From the NCBI GenBank assembly GCA_902785075.1, contig CACZXN010000029.1:1-33325 (forward strand): a DNA stretch of 33,325 nt, given 5' to 3'. Both the position numbers and the translations under genes were made by a program. The notes under the pieces are model-generated. The model did not search any database and was not told where the DNA came from. It saw only the letters and a program-made list of their open reading frames with translations. The stretch is from an uncultured Bacteroidales bacterium (GTDB taxonomy: Bacteria > Bacteroidota > Bacteroidia > Bacteroidales > Bacteroidaceae). Below, piece after piece: positions 15,475 through 23,581 of the stretch (positions are counted from its first letter, which is position 1; every line of letters begins with the position of its first letter).

Positions 15475-17796
15475 AAATTTTAATAGGAGTTGTTTGGTGC
15501 CTGCATTAACAAAATGGACGGTCGCTTTCTGATTATCTCCCACCCCTTCGACGCTCAACACGACACCCTCACCAAATCGTTCGTGCTGAATATGATCACC
15601 TGGTTGTAGGCCATTTGGACGAGGAGCAGATAGAGATGTTGGACGAGAAGTTGATGATTGTGTCGTAGTGACTCGACGGAACTTCCCTTCGGGGACAACA
15701 GGTTTAACTATGGGTGTAGTACGGGGTTGATAAGAGTCCCGTTCGGTAAAGTGTAATGACGACGATTGGCGACGATTCCAAGGCAACTCGACCTCGTTCG
15801 ACCTATTCCGTCCAAAACGCTGCGATGTGTGATAAACGACAAATGCATCATCAATGTCGTGCAAGAACCTGCTTGGATTAGCATACTCCATCTTTCCAAA
15901 ACGGAACCTACTTTTTGCATAAGTGATAAAACAATGTATCTTCGCACGAGTGATGGCGACATAGAACAGACGTCGCTCTTCTTCAATCTCACGAGGATTG
16001 GACATTGACATCTGATTGGGGAAGAGGTTTTCTTCGAGTCCCACTACGAAAACTGTAGGAAACTCCAATCCTTTGGCAGAGTGAATCGTCATCAAGGTTA
16101 CTTTAGAGTCGTCGGCAGACTTGTCAGTATCTACATCGCTAAGAAGTGACACTTCTGCCAGATAGTCGCTAATTCCCACACGTTCATTACCTTCCTCAAG
16201 GCGCGAAGTACAGAAATCGTGAAGACCATTGATTAGTTCCTCTACATTCTCCTGACGAGATAGGTTCTCGGGCGTTGCATCTTGATAGATATCACTCAGA
16301 ATACCACATTCCTTAATGATATATTCGCCTGCCTCATCCGCATTTGCCTCTTCTGCTTTTGCGATAAATGATTGAATGAGTTGGGCAAAGCCTGCAAGTT
16401 TGGTAAACGTAGCATTCGATACGTTGAGTTGATAGCGGCCAGGTTCAAGGAGTACGTTCCATAAACTGACGCTATTCGACGTTGCTGCGGTAATCACTTT
16501 ACTAATAGTCGTATCGCCAATTCCACGAGCAGGATAGTTGATAACACGTTTCAATGCTTCCTCATCATTCGGATTGACTGCCAAACGGAAATAAGCGATG
16601 ATGTCCTTTATCTCCTTACGCTGATAGAACGAAAGACCTCCAAAGATACGGTATGGCATCCCATTCTTACGCAGGTGTTCCTCAAACAAACGACTTTGAG
16701 CATTCGTCCGATAAAGCACAGCAAAATCGGCATACTCCAAATGTTCACGACTGCGCAACTCTTGAATCTTTCGCACGATAATCTGTGCCTCTTCTACATC
16801 TGAATAGGCTTCAATGATGGGTAGCCGCTCCCCTACCTCTTTCTTCGAGAAAACATTTTTATGAATCTGGTCATGATTCTTATGGATCAAGCTGTTTGCT
16901 GCATTAACAATCGTCTGGGTAGAACGGTAATTCTGTTCTAGTTTGAAGAGACGGGTATTGGGATAGATGTCACGAAACGATAGGATATTATCGATGTTGG
17001 CTCCTCGAAACGAATAGATGCTTTGAGCATCGTCACCAACCACACAAACATGCTGATTGCGACGTGTGAGTTGTAAAACAATCTGATGTTGAGCATAGTT
17101 AGTATCCTGATACTCATCAACCAAGACGTAACGGAAACGCTCCTCGTACTTACTCAACACATCGGGGTGATTCTCAAACAACTGGTAGGTAAACAACAGA
17201 ATATCATCGAAATCCATCGCCTCCGACTGACGGCAACGTTGAACATAGCGTTTGTAGATGTCACGAACTGCAGGTATGCGTGCATTTAGGTCGCGCTGAT
17301 AACAATAGGAATCACGAGCATAGTCGTCTGGCCCTTTCAATACGTTCTTCGCATCACTAATACGCCCTAACACAGTAGAAGGTTTATAAATATTGTCGTC
17401 AAGTTGCATCTCCTTAATAATGGCCTTCACTAAACTCTTGCTATCTGCAGCATCATAAATCGTAAAGTTTGGAGATGGGAATCCAATCTTATCGTACTCC
17501 AAACGCAAAATACGCAAAAAGACACTATGAAACGTTCCCATCCAGAGATAGCGTGCACGTTCCTCACCAACGATTTGTGCAATACGTGTCTTCATCTCGT
17601 TAGCTGCCTTGTTAGTGAAGGTAAGCGCAAGAATACTCCAAGGCTCATATCCTTGCTCCAACAGGTATGCAATCTTATAGGTAAGGACACGAGTCTTGCC
17701 CGATCCTGCACCAGCAACCACTAGTGACGCACCATCACAATACTCAATTGCGGCACGTTGTGGTTCATTGAAAGATTGCATCAATTCAAGGTCCAT
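15454..17796 (-). CDS. ATP-dependent DNA helicase, UvrD/PcrA family
   Basis: A superfamily 1A 3'-5' helicase of 780 residues, a normal length. All core motifs are readable in order: a Q-motif region (FNEPQRAAIE), Walker A AGAGSGKT (K34), motif Ia LTFTNKAANEM, motif II VDEYQD near residue 225, motif III GDDAQSIYSFRGA, motif IV EQNYRST, motif V TIHSAKGLEF and motif VI FYVAITRAK. The C terminus has a Gly-rich turn and a Tudor-like segment (GDHIQHERFGEGVV), as in PcrA, where it contacts RNA polymerase. It acts in the cytoplasm in nucleotide excision repair, replication restart and removal of recombinase filaments. Its start lies 2 nt after the stop of the upstream small secreted-protein gene, an unusual partner, suggesting co-transcription. 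PcrA and UvrD are not separable here. Confidence 0.93.
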   Translation of the reverse strand: MDLELMQSFNEPQRAAIEYCDGASLVVAGAGSGKTRVLTYKIAYLLEQGYEPWSILALTFTNKAANEMKTRIAQIVGEERARYLWMGTFHSVFLRILRLEYDKIGFPSPNFTIYDAADSKSLVKAIIKEMQLDDNIYKPSTVLGRISDAKNVLKGPDDYARDSYCYQRDLNARIPAVRDIYKRYVQRCRQSEAMDFDDILLFTYQLFENHPDVLSKYEERFRYVLVDEYQDTNYAQHQIVLQLTRRNQHVCVVGDDAQSIYSFRGANIDNILSFRDIYPNTRLFKLEQNYRSTQTIVNAANSLIHKNHDQIHKNVFSKKEVGERLPIIEAYSDVEEAQIIVRKIQELRSREHLEYADFAVLYRTNAQSRLFEEHLRKNGMPYRIFGGLSFYQRKEIKDIIAYFRLAVNPNDEEALKRVINYPARGIGDTTISKVITAATSNSVSLWNVLLEPGRYQLNVSNATFTKLAGFAQLIQSFIAKAEEANADEAGEYIIKECGILSDIYQDATPENLSRQENVEELINGLHDFCTSRLEEGNERVGISDYLAEVSLLSDVDTDKSADDSKVTLMTIHSAKGLEFPTVFVVGLEENLFPNQMSMSNPREIEEERRLFYVAITRAKIHCFITYAKSRFRFGKMEYANPSRFLHDIDDAFVVYHTSQRFGRNRSNEVELPWNRRQSSSLHFTERDSYQPRTTPIVKPVVPEGKFRRVTTTQSSTSRPTSLSAPRPNGLQPGDHIQHERFGEGVVLSVEGVGDNQKATVHFVNAGTKQLLLKFARFTVL

Positions 17797-17798
17797 AC

Positions 17799-18203
17799 TT
17801 ATTGATGGAATTCTACCGTCTTCGGCAGTTTTACATACTTTTTATTTGAAATGGTCTTGATATAAGCATCTTTAAGTTGACGCATCACCAACTTACCGTC
17901 CTCACCAATCGTCAGCTCTACATTCTGTGAATCGCTACCGTTATCGCACGAAGCACGGAATACCGCCTTGTTTTTTTCTACCGAGATTACCTTCAAGATG
18001 ACCCACATTCCATTTGTATTACCACGCAAATATCCATAGCATTTCTCGTCATCTATACCTGGAACGGGAATAGAATCATTGTACAAATTCAATTCCATCT
18101 GAATCTTATACTCATCGTTCAAGAAGTGCCCCTTGAAAGTCTGAGCCTTGGCCGTTGTACAAATGGCCAACAGCAGAAGCATATAAAAAAAAGAACGTTT
18201 CAT
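17799..18203 (-). CDS. Small secreted protein of unknown function
   Basis: A 134-residue protein with a clear Sec signal peptide (residues 1-20, cut after AKA), hence periplasmic or exported. The mature part (about 114 residues) is rich in predicted beta strands (FKGHFLNDEYKIQMELNLY; WVILKVISV) and ends KYVKLPKTVEF. I recall similar small exported proteins in other Bacteroidetes (FxGxFxNxxY start, KWxKLPKxLxF end), but none has a function known to me. It sits 43 nt after the GH16 gene and 2 nt before the helicase gene on the same strand. No promoter was seen in the 43-nt gap, so it may be the link by which the polysaccharide transcript continues into the helicase gene. Confidence 0.75.
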   Translation of the reverse strand: MKRSFFYMLLLLAICTTAKAQTFKGHFLNDEYKIQMELNLYNDSIPVPGIDDEKCYGYLRGNTNGMWVILKVISVEKNKAVFRASCDNGSDSQNVELTIGEDGKLVMRQLKDAYIKTISNKKYVKLPKTVEFHQ

Positions 18204-18246
18204 AATAGTTTATAGTTATTTGTGTTACTTGCTATGTTATGAGTTA

Positions 18247-19038
18247 TTATTGCTTTAGTCTATACATCTTTACCCAATCTACGTCTATATAAGCCGGGAA
18301 TGTTTTAGGATCAACTGTTTTAACCCAATCGCCTCCGACTTGCATATCAATCATCAAATATGATTCTATACCAAACGGGAATTGACCTTCCTCACCCTCA
18401 CGTCGGGGGTATCGGAATGTTTCAATCCCATTAACACTAAGTATCACTTCATTCGGACGAACTTCTACAGCATAGGTATTCCATTTCTCAAAATGGATTT
18501 TTGCCGTTGTCGAATGCTTGGTATTGCGGTTACGATGTAGTGTATATGAAGAGTGTACTGTTTGATAAACAAAATCATCTCGGTTGAGATATTCAATAAT
18601 ATCAATTTCCGAATATCGTAGATCTTCCGTACTACATGGTTGATTTACCAACAACCAAATTGCAGGCCATGTGCCTTGCGCTCCCTTGATGCGGGCACGC
18701 ACCTCCACCTTGCCAAAATTGATATGACGTTTGCCCTGACTACTTATTCCACCTGTGATATACTTCGCGGTATCTGCAGGCTCAAGTTTGTTATTTCTAC
18801 GGGCATAAAGTCGAAGATAACCACTCTTTACGCGATAAAGACTAGAATTTGCAGACATGTGTCGTCCCCACGGGTATGGCACTCTTGCGATTTTACTCCA
18901 TGAAGCGGTATCAATTTCCCTACCATTAAAATCGTCCAACCACACTAATTCGTACTGACCATCCCGTTGAGAGATTTTTTGTGTACAAGCGGTCAGGCTA
19001 CATAATAATAATGTGAGGGAAAACAAGAATCGCATCAT
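18247..19038 (-). CDS. GH16 family glucanase-like lipoprotein
   Basis: A lipoprotein signal ends at C18 (LTAC). The mature 245 residues form a beta-jelly-roll GH16 domain with the catalytic signature E144-I-D-I-I-E149 (nucleophile E144, acid/base E149). The opening WLDDFNG and the strand VEVRARIKGAQGTWPAIWLL are typical of bacterial laminarinase or beta-1,3-glucanase members; agarases, carrageenases and lichenases share the same core, so the linkage is open. Anchoring in the outer membrane, facing periplasm or outside, is expected. Its ATG overlaps the stop of the GT2 gene by 4 nt (ATGA), so it is translated together with a glycosyltransferase. That context favours trimming or release of the cell's own polysaccharide over feeding, which is an inference. 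Confidence 0.88.
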   Translation of the reverse strand: MMRFLFSLTLLLCSLTACTQKISQRDGQYELVWLDDFNGREIDTASWSKIARVPYPWGRHMSANSSLYRVKSGYLRLYARRNNKLEPADTAKYITGGISSQGKRHINFGKVEVRARIKGAQGTWPAIWLLVNQPCSTEDLRYSEIDIIEYLNRDDFVYQTVHSSYTLHRNRNTKHSTTAKIHFEKWNTYAVEVRPNEVILSVNGIETFRYPRREGEEGQFPFGIESYLMIDMQVGGDWVKTVDPKTFPAYIDVDWVKMYRLKQ

Positions 19039-19799
19039 ATCATATTCTTAAAAAAAGCATTGTACGCATAAGTAATATAAAAGCCAATAGCACGAAAAAA
19101 ACTAATATGCTCTACATTACGCAGTATATTCCACTGCCAAGAAAGCAGGCGTAACTTATTTGCAGAAAGAGAAGAGGAGCGCACACGATAAAGCGCAGTA
19201 ATTGTCTGTGTTGAACGAGCGATATACCCGCTCTTCAATACAGAAAGCCAAAACGCGTAATCCTCATGGCGTATCTGACGGAAATAATTTTTTCCTACTT
19301 TACGAACATCAAAAATACCCGTCAAATTACCTATATAATTGGAATAAAGCATCTTATTATAGTCGACTTGTGGAGGGGCTATCACAATTCGGGCAGAGCG
19401 CTTACCTTTTTCGTCAATTTTTTCATAATTACTATAGACAACCGCTGTACGATTATCTTGAAACATCGGCAACTGTTGAGCTAATTTGGAAGGTAACCAC
19501 ATATCGTCACTATCCAAAAATGCAATAAAGTGTCCATGAGCCGCTTGAATTCCATAATTGCGCGGTTCACTCGGCATTCCAATTGGGCAGGGATTTTGCA
19601 ATAAATGAATTCGAGAATCCCATGCCATAAACTTCTCCACAATCGCACGACTATTGTCAGTACTACCATCATCAACAACAAGTAGTTCCCAGTTTTTATA
19701 AGTCTGGGCTATTACCGACTTTATAGCGTCCTTAATAAAGGCCTCGCTATTATACATTGGCATAATAATTGAGACTAGAGCCTTTTGTTTTTCCGTCAT
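19035..19799 (-). CDS. Family 2 glycosyltransferase (GT-A fold)
   Basis: A 254-residue transferase with the GT2 hallmarks VSIIMPMYNSE at the N terminus, D43-D44-G-S for nucleotide binding, and D96-S-D98-D99 as the metal-binding DxD region. The remaining part carries an RH-ED-like segment (IRHEDYAFWLSVL) near residue 177, as in EpsE and WcaA-type enzymes, which resembles the catalytic-base region. It should transfer a sugar from a nucleotide donor to a lipid-linked repeat unit at the inner membrane; donor and acceptor cannot be told. It has its own promoter and is coupled to the GH16 gene through an ATGA overlap. Confidence 0.88.
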   Translation of the reverse strand: MTEKQKALVSIIMPMYNSEAFIKDAIKSVIAQTYKNWELLVVDDGSTDNSRAIVEKFMAWDSRIHLLQNPCPIGMPSEPRNYGIQAAHGHFIAFLDSDDMWLPSKLAQQLPMFQDNRTAVVYSNYEKIDEKGKRSARIVIAPPQVDYNKMLYSNYIGNLTGIFDVRKVGKNYFRQIRHEDYAFWLSVLKSGYIARSTQTITALYRVRSSSLSANKLRLLSWQWNILRNVEHISFFRAIGFYITYAYNAFFKNMI

Positions 19800-19817
19800 T
19801 ATGTCTATTTATTTGCG

Positions 19818-19848
19818 CAAAGATACGAATAATTACCGAAACCACAAA
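19818..19848 (-). promoter_or_regulatory. Promoter of the GT2-GH16 transcript
   Basis: Read on the minus strand: TTTG (19848-19845), 19 nt, TATCTTTG (19825-19818), an exact match to the Bacteroidetes vegetative promoter. The -7 box ends 18 nt before the GT2 start codon, so the leader is very short. The -33 box is preceded by CTTTCC, as at the second copy near 23295. Confidence 0.8.
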
Positions 19849-19912
19849 GGAAAGATAGTAAAAATGAACTGATTCGTGCAATTATACAAACCGTTTACTC
19901 GTAAATTTCAAA
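19818..19912 (-). repeat. 95-nt duplicated promoter block, copy A
   Basis: This 95-nt stretch aligns without gaps to 23265-23359; I count 70 identical positions (about 74%). The match covers the -7 and -33 boxes and about 60 nt upstream of them, including TTTACTC (19894-19900 here) and TTTCA. The far end runs into the last five codons and stop of the SGNH gene. Confidence 0.75.
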
Positions 19913-20893
19913 TGGTGACTGACAAGCTCTATATGCACACTCTACACAAACTGATTGGTTTTGCTCGTTAACAGGTTGTGACGAATCTTTGATAAACCCG
20001 TTTTGGGTTTGGTTTTCATCCTTTTCATATTCTTTTAGCGGATGCAACTGTTTACTCCTTCGAATATCGATGCCAAATACACGAGCCATTAATGTCTGCA
20101 CCCATGCACAAGCAGCAATATACCTAGCCACACCATATCCAAGATGCGTTCCGTCACGTGTCAGTTCTGACGGATTATTTAATGCCGTATTACGAGCATT
20201 CTGAATAGCTGTTCCCGTAGGTATGATAATATCTATTCCATCATACACCATCATCTGGGCCGTTGCAAAGGCTAACATCCTCCAACGCTTCATAGAATCA
20301 GAATATAATGCGGCAAAACCACTTTTATACGAATGAACCATCTGCCAAGCAAGCGCTACTTGAGGATTCGAACAATAATGCCGAACAAACTCTATAATTT
20401 GTCGCAGATAGGGATTGAATGAATCATAGTAAATGGCGTCTCCACTATATTGCTGCACAACTATCACATCCCAAGGTTGATAGATGACAGAACATAATGT
20501 ACTATCACCCAAATCCATTTTGATATTGCCAGCCACTCTATTGGGTATACAAAATGCATTACCCTCCATTTCTGCCCACCAATACTTCAAAGTGGCAGCA
20601 CTATGAACTAAGGAATAAACACAATACTTATTAGGATTCACATCCAAACCGTCCATTATCTCTTGAATATAAGCTGTGCCATCATCTGTATAGCTGTTAC
20701 CTATTGCCAAAATTCGCAAAGTATCTACGCTGTCGGGTAAAGAACAATTCTGGAAATATGGAGTTACTGACTTACGCTTTTCTATCATTGAAACGATATC
20801 ATAGTCAGTTATCTCAATTTCTTCCTTTTCGCAAGAAAAGAATGATATCAAGCTAATCAATAATAGCAACTTATATGCCCTCTGAACTGTCAT
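19895..20893 (-). CDS. SGNH/DUF4886-type hydrolase lipoprotein
   Basis: A lipoprotein signal ends at C21 (ISFFSC), followed by EKEE, a charged pattern like the Bacteroidetes surface-export signal. The start at 20893 is chosen because it opens that signal and overlaps the wecB stop as ATGA; a start 42 nt upstream would bury the signal. The mature domain begins RILAIGNSYTDDG, with S67 as candidate nucleophile in a GNSY variant of the GDS motif, and ends with D247-GTH250, the usual Asp/His pair. This matches DUF4886, an SGNH-fold group found near polysaccharide genes. Removal or transfer of an acyl group on the exported polysaccharide is a reasonable guess. The last 45 or so residues are polar and Cys-containing, and the final codons lie inside the 95-nt promoter block. 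Confidence 0.75.
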   Translation of the reverse strand: MTVQRAYKLLLLISLISFFSCEKEEIEITDYDIVSMIEKRKSVTPYFQNCSLPDSVDTLRILAIGNSYTDDGTAYIQEIMDGLDVNPNKYCVYSLVHSAATLKYWWAEMEGNAFCIPNRVAGNIKMDLGDSTLCSVIYQPWDVIVVQQYSGDAIYYDSFNPYLRQIIEFVRHYCSNPQVALAWQMVHSYKSGFAALYSDSMKRWRMLAFATAQMMVYDGIDIIIPTGTAIQNARNTALNNPSELTRDGTHLGYGVARYIAACAWVQTLMARVFGIDIRRSKQLHPLKEYEKDENQTQNGFIKDSSQPVNEQNQSVCVECAYRACQSPFEIYE

Positions 20894-22092
20894 GTTAAAA
20901 GACTTGTCTGGAAATAATGAACGATTCGTGCACACGCCTTTCCATCACCATAAGGATTTACAGCATTAGCCATAAGGGCATATGCGCTCGGATCATCCAA
21001 TAGTGCCGAAACTTCCGACATAATCTTGGAGTAGTTTGTACCAACAAGATGAACAGTTCCACTCTCTAAAGCTTCTGGTCGTTCTGTTGTATCTCGCATC
21101 ACCAGAACAGGTTTTCCAAGTCCAGGAGCCTCCTCTTGAATCCCTCCGGAGTCTGTAAGGACGATTGTCGATTTCTCCATGAGGTGTACAAATTCTAAGT
21201 ATTGCAGCGGTTCGATAAAAAACATGTTATGATTCTCACCCCACCCTATTATAGATGAACCATAAACAGAATGGTGTACAACTTCTTCGCCAAATACCTT
21301 TGCTATCGGAATTCGGACATTTGGGTTTAAATGCATTGGATAGACAAAATCCACAGCAGGATATTTTACGGCTAAATCCTTAATTGCAGTAAGCATTTGA
21401 ATGAATCCCTCTCCAAAATTTTCACGACGATGCCCTGTAATGAGAATCAAACGTCTGTTTCCGTCTATGCGGGAATCATCGTAACCTGCGCTAATCAACA
21501 TCTTCTGAAGATTCTTTCTCAAAGCTGTATCGTTTTGAAGTCTTTCCACAACAATGTGGAGTGCATCTATAACCGTATTGCCTGTAACCAGTATCTCACC
21601 ATGAATTTTTTCATCCTTCAGGTGTTGGGCAGCTAAATGAGTCGGAGCAAAATGATAAGTAGCAATTCGTCCTGTCAGTTGTCGGTTCATTTCCTCTGGC
21701 CAAGGAGAAAGAATATCGTATGTTCGCAATCCTGCCTCTACATGCCCTACAGGTATTTGTTGATAAAAAGCAGCAAGTGCTGCAGCTGTTGATGTAGTGG
21801 TGTCTCCATGTACTAAAACCACATCTGGCTTACAGGCTTTCAGCACATCACGCATTCCCATCAAGACCCTCGACGTAATATCGTAGAGATCCTGTCCCTG
21901 TTGCATGATGTTAAGATCATAGTCGGGTACGATTCCAAATATCTGTAGTACTTGGTCGAGCATTTCACGATGCTGACCTGTCACACAGACAATTGGATCG
22001 AACTGATTTTTCTCTTGTTCGAATGCTTTCACCAATGGAGCCATCTTGATGGCTTCAGGACGCGTACCAAAAACCAAAAGAATCTTTTTCAT
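20890..22092 (-). CDS. wecB: UDP-N-acetylglucosamine 2-epimerase (non-hydrolysing)
   Basis: A cytoplasmic enzyme that interconverts UDP-GlcNAc and UDP-ManNAc, supplying ManNAc for polysaccharides. At 400 residues it is close to the usual 375-390. Active-site residues known from the E. coli enzyme are in place: R11 and K16 in GTRPEAIK, D97 in HGDTTT, E119 in HVEAGLR, E133 in PEEMNR and H221 in TGHRREN. The C-terminal DSGGIQEE UDP-binding motif is also present. Both ends overlap neighbours by 4 nt (ATGA), with the GT4 gene upstream and the SGNH lipoprotein downstream, so the three are one translational unit. No dehydrogenase for UDP-ManNAcA lies in the window, so ManNAc itself may be used, or the next enzyme is elsewhere. 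Confidence 0.95.
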   Translation of the reverse strand: MKKILLVFGTRPEAIKMAPLVKAFEQEKNQFDPIVCVTGQHREMLDQVLQIFGIVPDYDLNIMQQGQDLYDITSRVLMGMRDVLKACKPDVVLVHGDTTTSTAAALAAFYQQIPVGHVEAGLRTYDILSPWPEEMNRQLTGRIATYHFAPTHLAAQHLKDEKIHGEILVTGNTVIDALHIVVERLQNDTALRKNLQKMLISAGYDDSRIDGNRRLILITGHRRENFGEGFIQMLTAIKDLAVKYPAVDFVYPMHLNPNVRIPIAKVFGEEVVHHSVYGSSIIGWGENHNMFFIEPLQYLEFVHLMEKSTIVLTDSGGIQEEAPGLGKPVLVMRDTTERPEALESGTVHLVGTNYSKIMSEVSALLDDPSAYALMANAVNPYGDGKACARIVHYFQTSLLT

Positions 22093-23171
22093 AACGTTTT
22101 CAGTTTTGCAAAAAAAGCATCATTATTGTCAATGGCAGATTCCTGTGGAACCAACAGAATATCTGCATACATTTTATCTATTTTTTCATGCGTCAGTCCC
22201 TTGACAAAACTTACGATATCATCCTCACTCAAAGCATCTACAGCTGTGCCAAGCCCCAATTTCTCGCACTTTTGTTGAAGGAATGTTCCTTTCGAAACGA
22301 TAATTGGTGTACGAAAAAATATAGCCTCATATATTTTATTTGGTTCCGCATAACAGACATTTTCAAAACGTGTGTCATATGTTGCAAGGGTGAAATCCAG
22401 TTGAGAATAAATCTCTGGCAAATCATCTGGGCTGCGGAATCTTCCATGAAAGTGACAATTTGGGAATTGTTCCAGTTCTTTTGTCAAGCTTTTCACTCGC
22501 TCCTGAATCGTTCCAAAAAAGTGGAACTCATGCATTGGGAAATTGCGCACCAAAACAGACGCAAAATTCACGATATTTTCATAACGCACATCACCCGCAA
22601 ATCCAAACGAAAGATGATTGGCATCTATTGCATGTTTTTTCACTTCGGGCACGTCCCAGATAGAGGCAGGCAACTTATTGGGTATTAACGTGACATTACT
22701 TGTGTCCTTCAACTGATGATAAGTATAGAATCCCTCCGAAGTAAAAATCGTTTGAAGTGAATGACGGATAATATAACAGTCAATCTTTTCCATCACCTTG
22801 CAAACAATCTTGTTGCCAATATATGTATGATTCAAGTCACACTCCTCAAAAATATAAGGTCTGCGAATCAGCGGACATGCAAACATCGCTATATCAAGAC
22901 CAAGGTAGTAAAACACCACATCCTTACATCCCTTATATTGCTTCGAGACCAAGCGGATGCCTTGAATAATCTTTTGAATACGTTTATGATAAGGCAAGGC
23001 ATTCGGAAACTCGCCAATCACGTTTACCTTCCAATCCGTCTGAATGGTCTGTTTAGCATTCACACGGACAAACGTATTCACTTGCACATCAAATCCGTGA
23101 GCAACAAAGTCGTTCACCCTATGCACAGCATGTGCGTCCAATGTTGTCAATATAAATGCAATCTTTTTCAT
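22089..23171 (-). CDS. GT4-like glycosyltransferase (GT-B fold)
   Basis: A 360-residue protein with two Rossmann-like halves. The N-terminal half starts KKIAFILTTLDAHAVHRVND. The C-terminal half has the sugar-nucleotide domain pattern LSFGFAGDVRYENI, FHFFGTI, FHGRF, then EPNKIYEAIFFRTPIIVS near residues 276-294, containing the E-x7-E type motif of GT4 and related retaining transferases. It should add a sugar to the lipid-linked repeat unit on the cytoplasmic face. It is the first gene of a unit with wecB and the SGNH gene, and has its own promoter about 90 nt upstream. The sugar cannot be predicted; placement next to wecB makes a ManNAc-type donor plausible. Confidence 0.8.
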   Translation of the reverse strand: MKKIAFILTTLDAHAVHRVNDFVAHGFDVQVNTFVRVNAKQTIQTDWKVNVIGEFPNALPYHKRIQKIIQGIRLVSKQYKGCKDVVFYYLGLDIAMFACPLIRRPYIFEECDLNHTYIGNKIVCKVMEKIDCYIIRHSLQTIFTSEGFYTYHQLKDTSNVTLIPNKLPASIWDVPEVKKHAIDANHLSFGFAGDVRYENIVNFASVLVRNFPMHEFHFFGTIQERVKSLTKELEQFPNCHFHGRFRSPDDLPEIYSQLDFTLATYDTRFENVCYAEPNKIYEAIFFRTPIIVSKGTFLQQKCEKLGLGTAVDALSEDDIVSFVKGLTHEKIDKMYADILLVPQESAIDNNDAFFAKLKTL

Positions 23172-23264
23172 TCGTATGATTGATACACCTACTAGCAGTC
23201 ATCTTTAGATGCCCATATGACATTATCACAGACAAGCTGTAGCAGCATGAGCACATAACGATTA

Positions 23265-23295
23265 CAAAGGTACGAATATTAAATGACATCGCAAA
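23265..23295 (-). promoter_or_regulatory. Promoter of the GT4-wecB-SGNH unit
   Basis: On the minus strand TTTG (23295-23292), 19 nt, TACCTTTG (23272-23265): an exact consensus promoter. The start point would be near 23258, giving a leader of about 87 nt before the GT4 gene. As at the GT2 promoter, CTTTCC precedes the TTTG and ATTCG precedes the -7 box. Confidence 0.8.
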
Positions 23296-23359
23296 GGAAA
23301 GACACTAAAAAAGGATGAATACTTACAATTTTCCAAATTGTTTACTCCCAATTTTCAAA
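23265..23359 (-). repeat. 95-nt duplicated promoter block, copy B
   Basis: Second copy of the block at 19818-19912, same length and no gaps. It fills the promoter-proximal part of the 410-nt gap between the GT4 and WbsX-like genes. The remainder of that gap (23360-23581) holds the nested palindrome at 23488 and otherwise AT-rich sequence with no gene that I can support. Confidence 0.75.
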
Positions 23360-23487
23360 AGAAGAGCAAGGAAGACGAAAAGCAACATCAAAAATGGGTG
23401 TGGATGAAAGACTGTTTTTGTATTAAATGCATCACCACTGATTTTGAAGTTTAAGACATTCAAAATTATCGTCTTTTTTTGTTTCCC

Positions 23488-23535
23488 TTAAGGGGAATTT
23501 TTGCAGCCCCTAGGGGTAACAAATTTTCCCCTTAA
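23488..23535. repeat. Nested inverted repeat (palindrome within a palindrome)
   Basis: Outer arms TTAAGGGGAATTTTTG (23488-23503) and CAAATTTTCCCCTTAA (23520-23535) are complementary at 14 of 16 positions. They enclose a 16-nt centre holding the perfect palindrome CCCCTAGGGG (23507-23516). A further CCCTTAA just left of the outer arm lets the GGGG also pair leftwards. It lies 47 nt beyond the stop of the WbsX-like gene. Neither side has a good T-tract, so it is not a standard intrinsic terminator. Confidence 0.7.
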
Positions 23536-23581
23536 TTGTAATCTTTATTTCTTGACTGAATATGAACACAAATCTATGTTA

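Noticed and set aside
20894-20935. An upstream start for the SGNH lipoprotein gene at 20935
   Set aside because: It would put 14 polar residues before the lipoprotein signal and overlap wecB by 46 nt; the ATG at 20893 overlaps by the usual 4 nt.
22188-22688. A 166-codon plus-strand open frame inside the GT4 gene
   Set aside because: Antisense to a clear glycosyltransferase and without any motif; treated as a shadow.
23471-23487. GTC followed by a T-run on the plus strand as an intrinsic terminator
   Set aside because: The possible stem (AAGAC with GTCTT) is only 5 bp with a long loop, and no plus-strand gene ends there.
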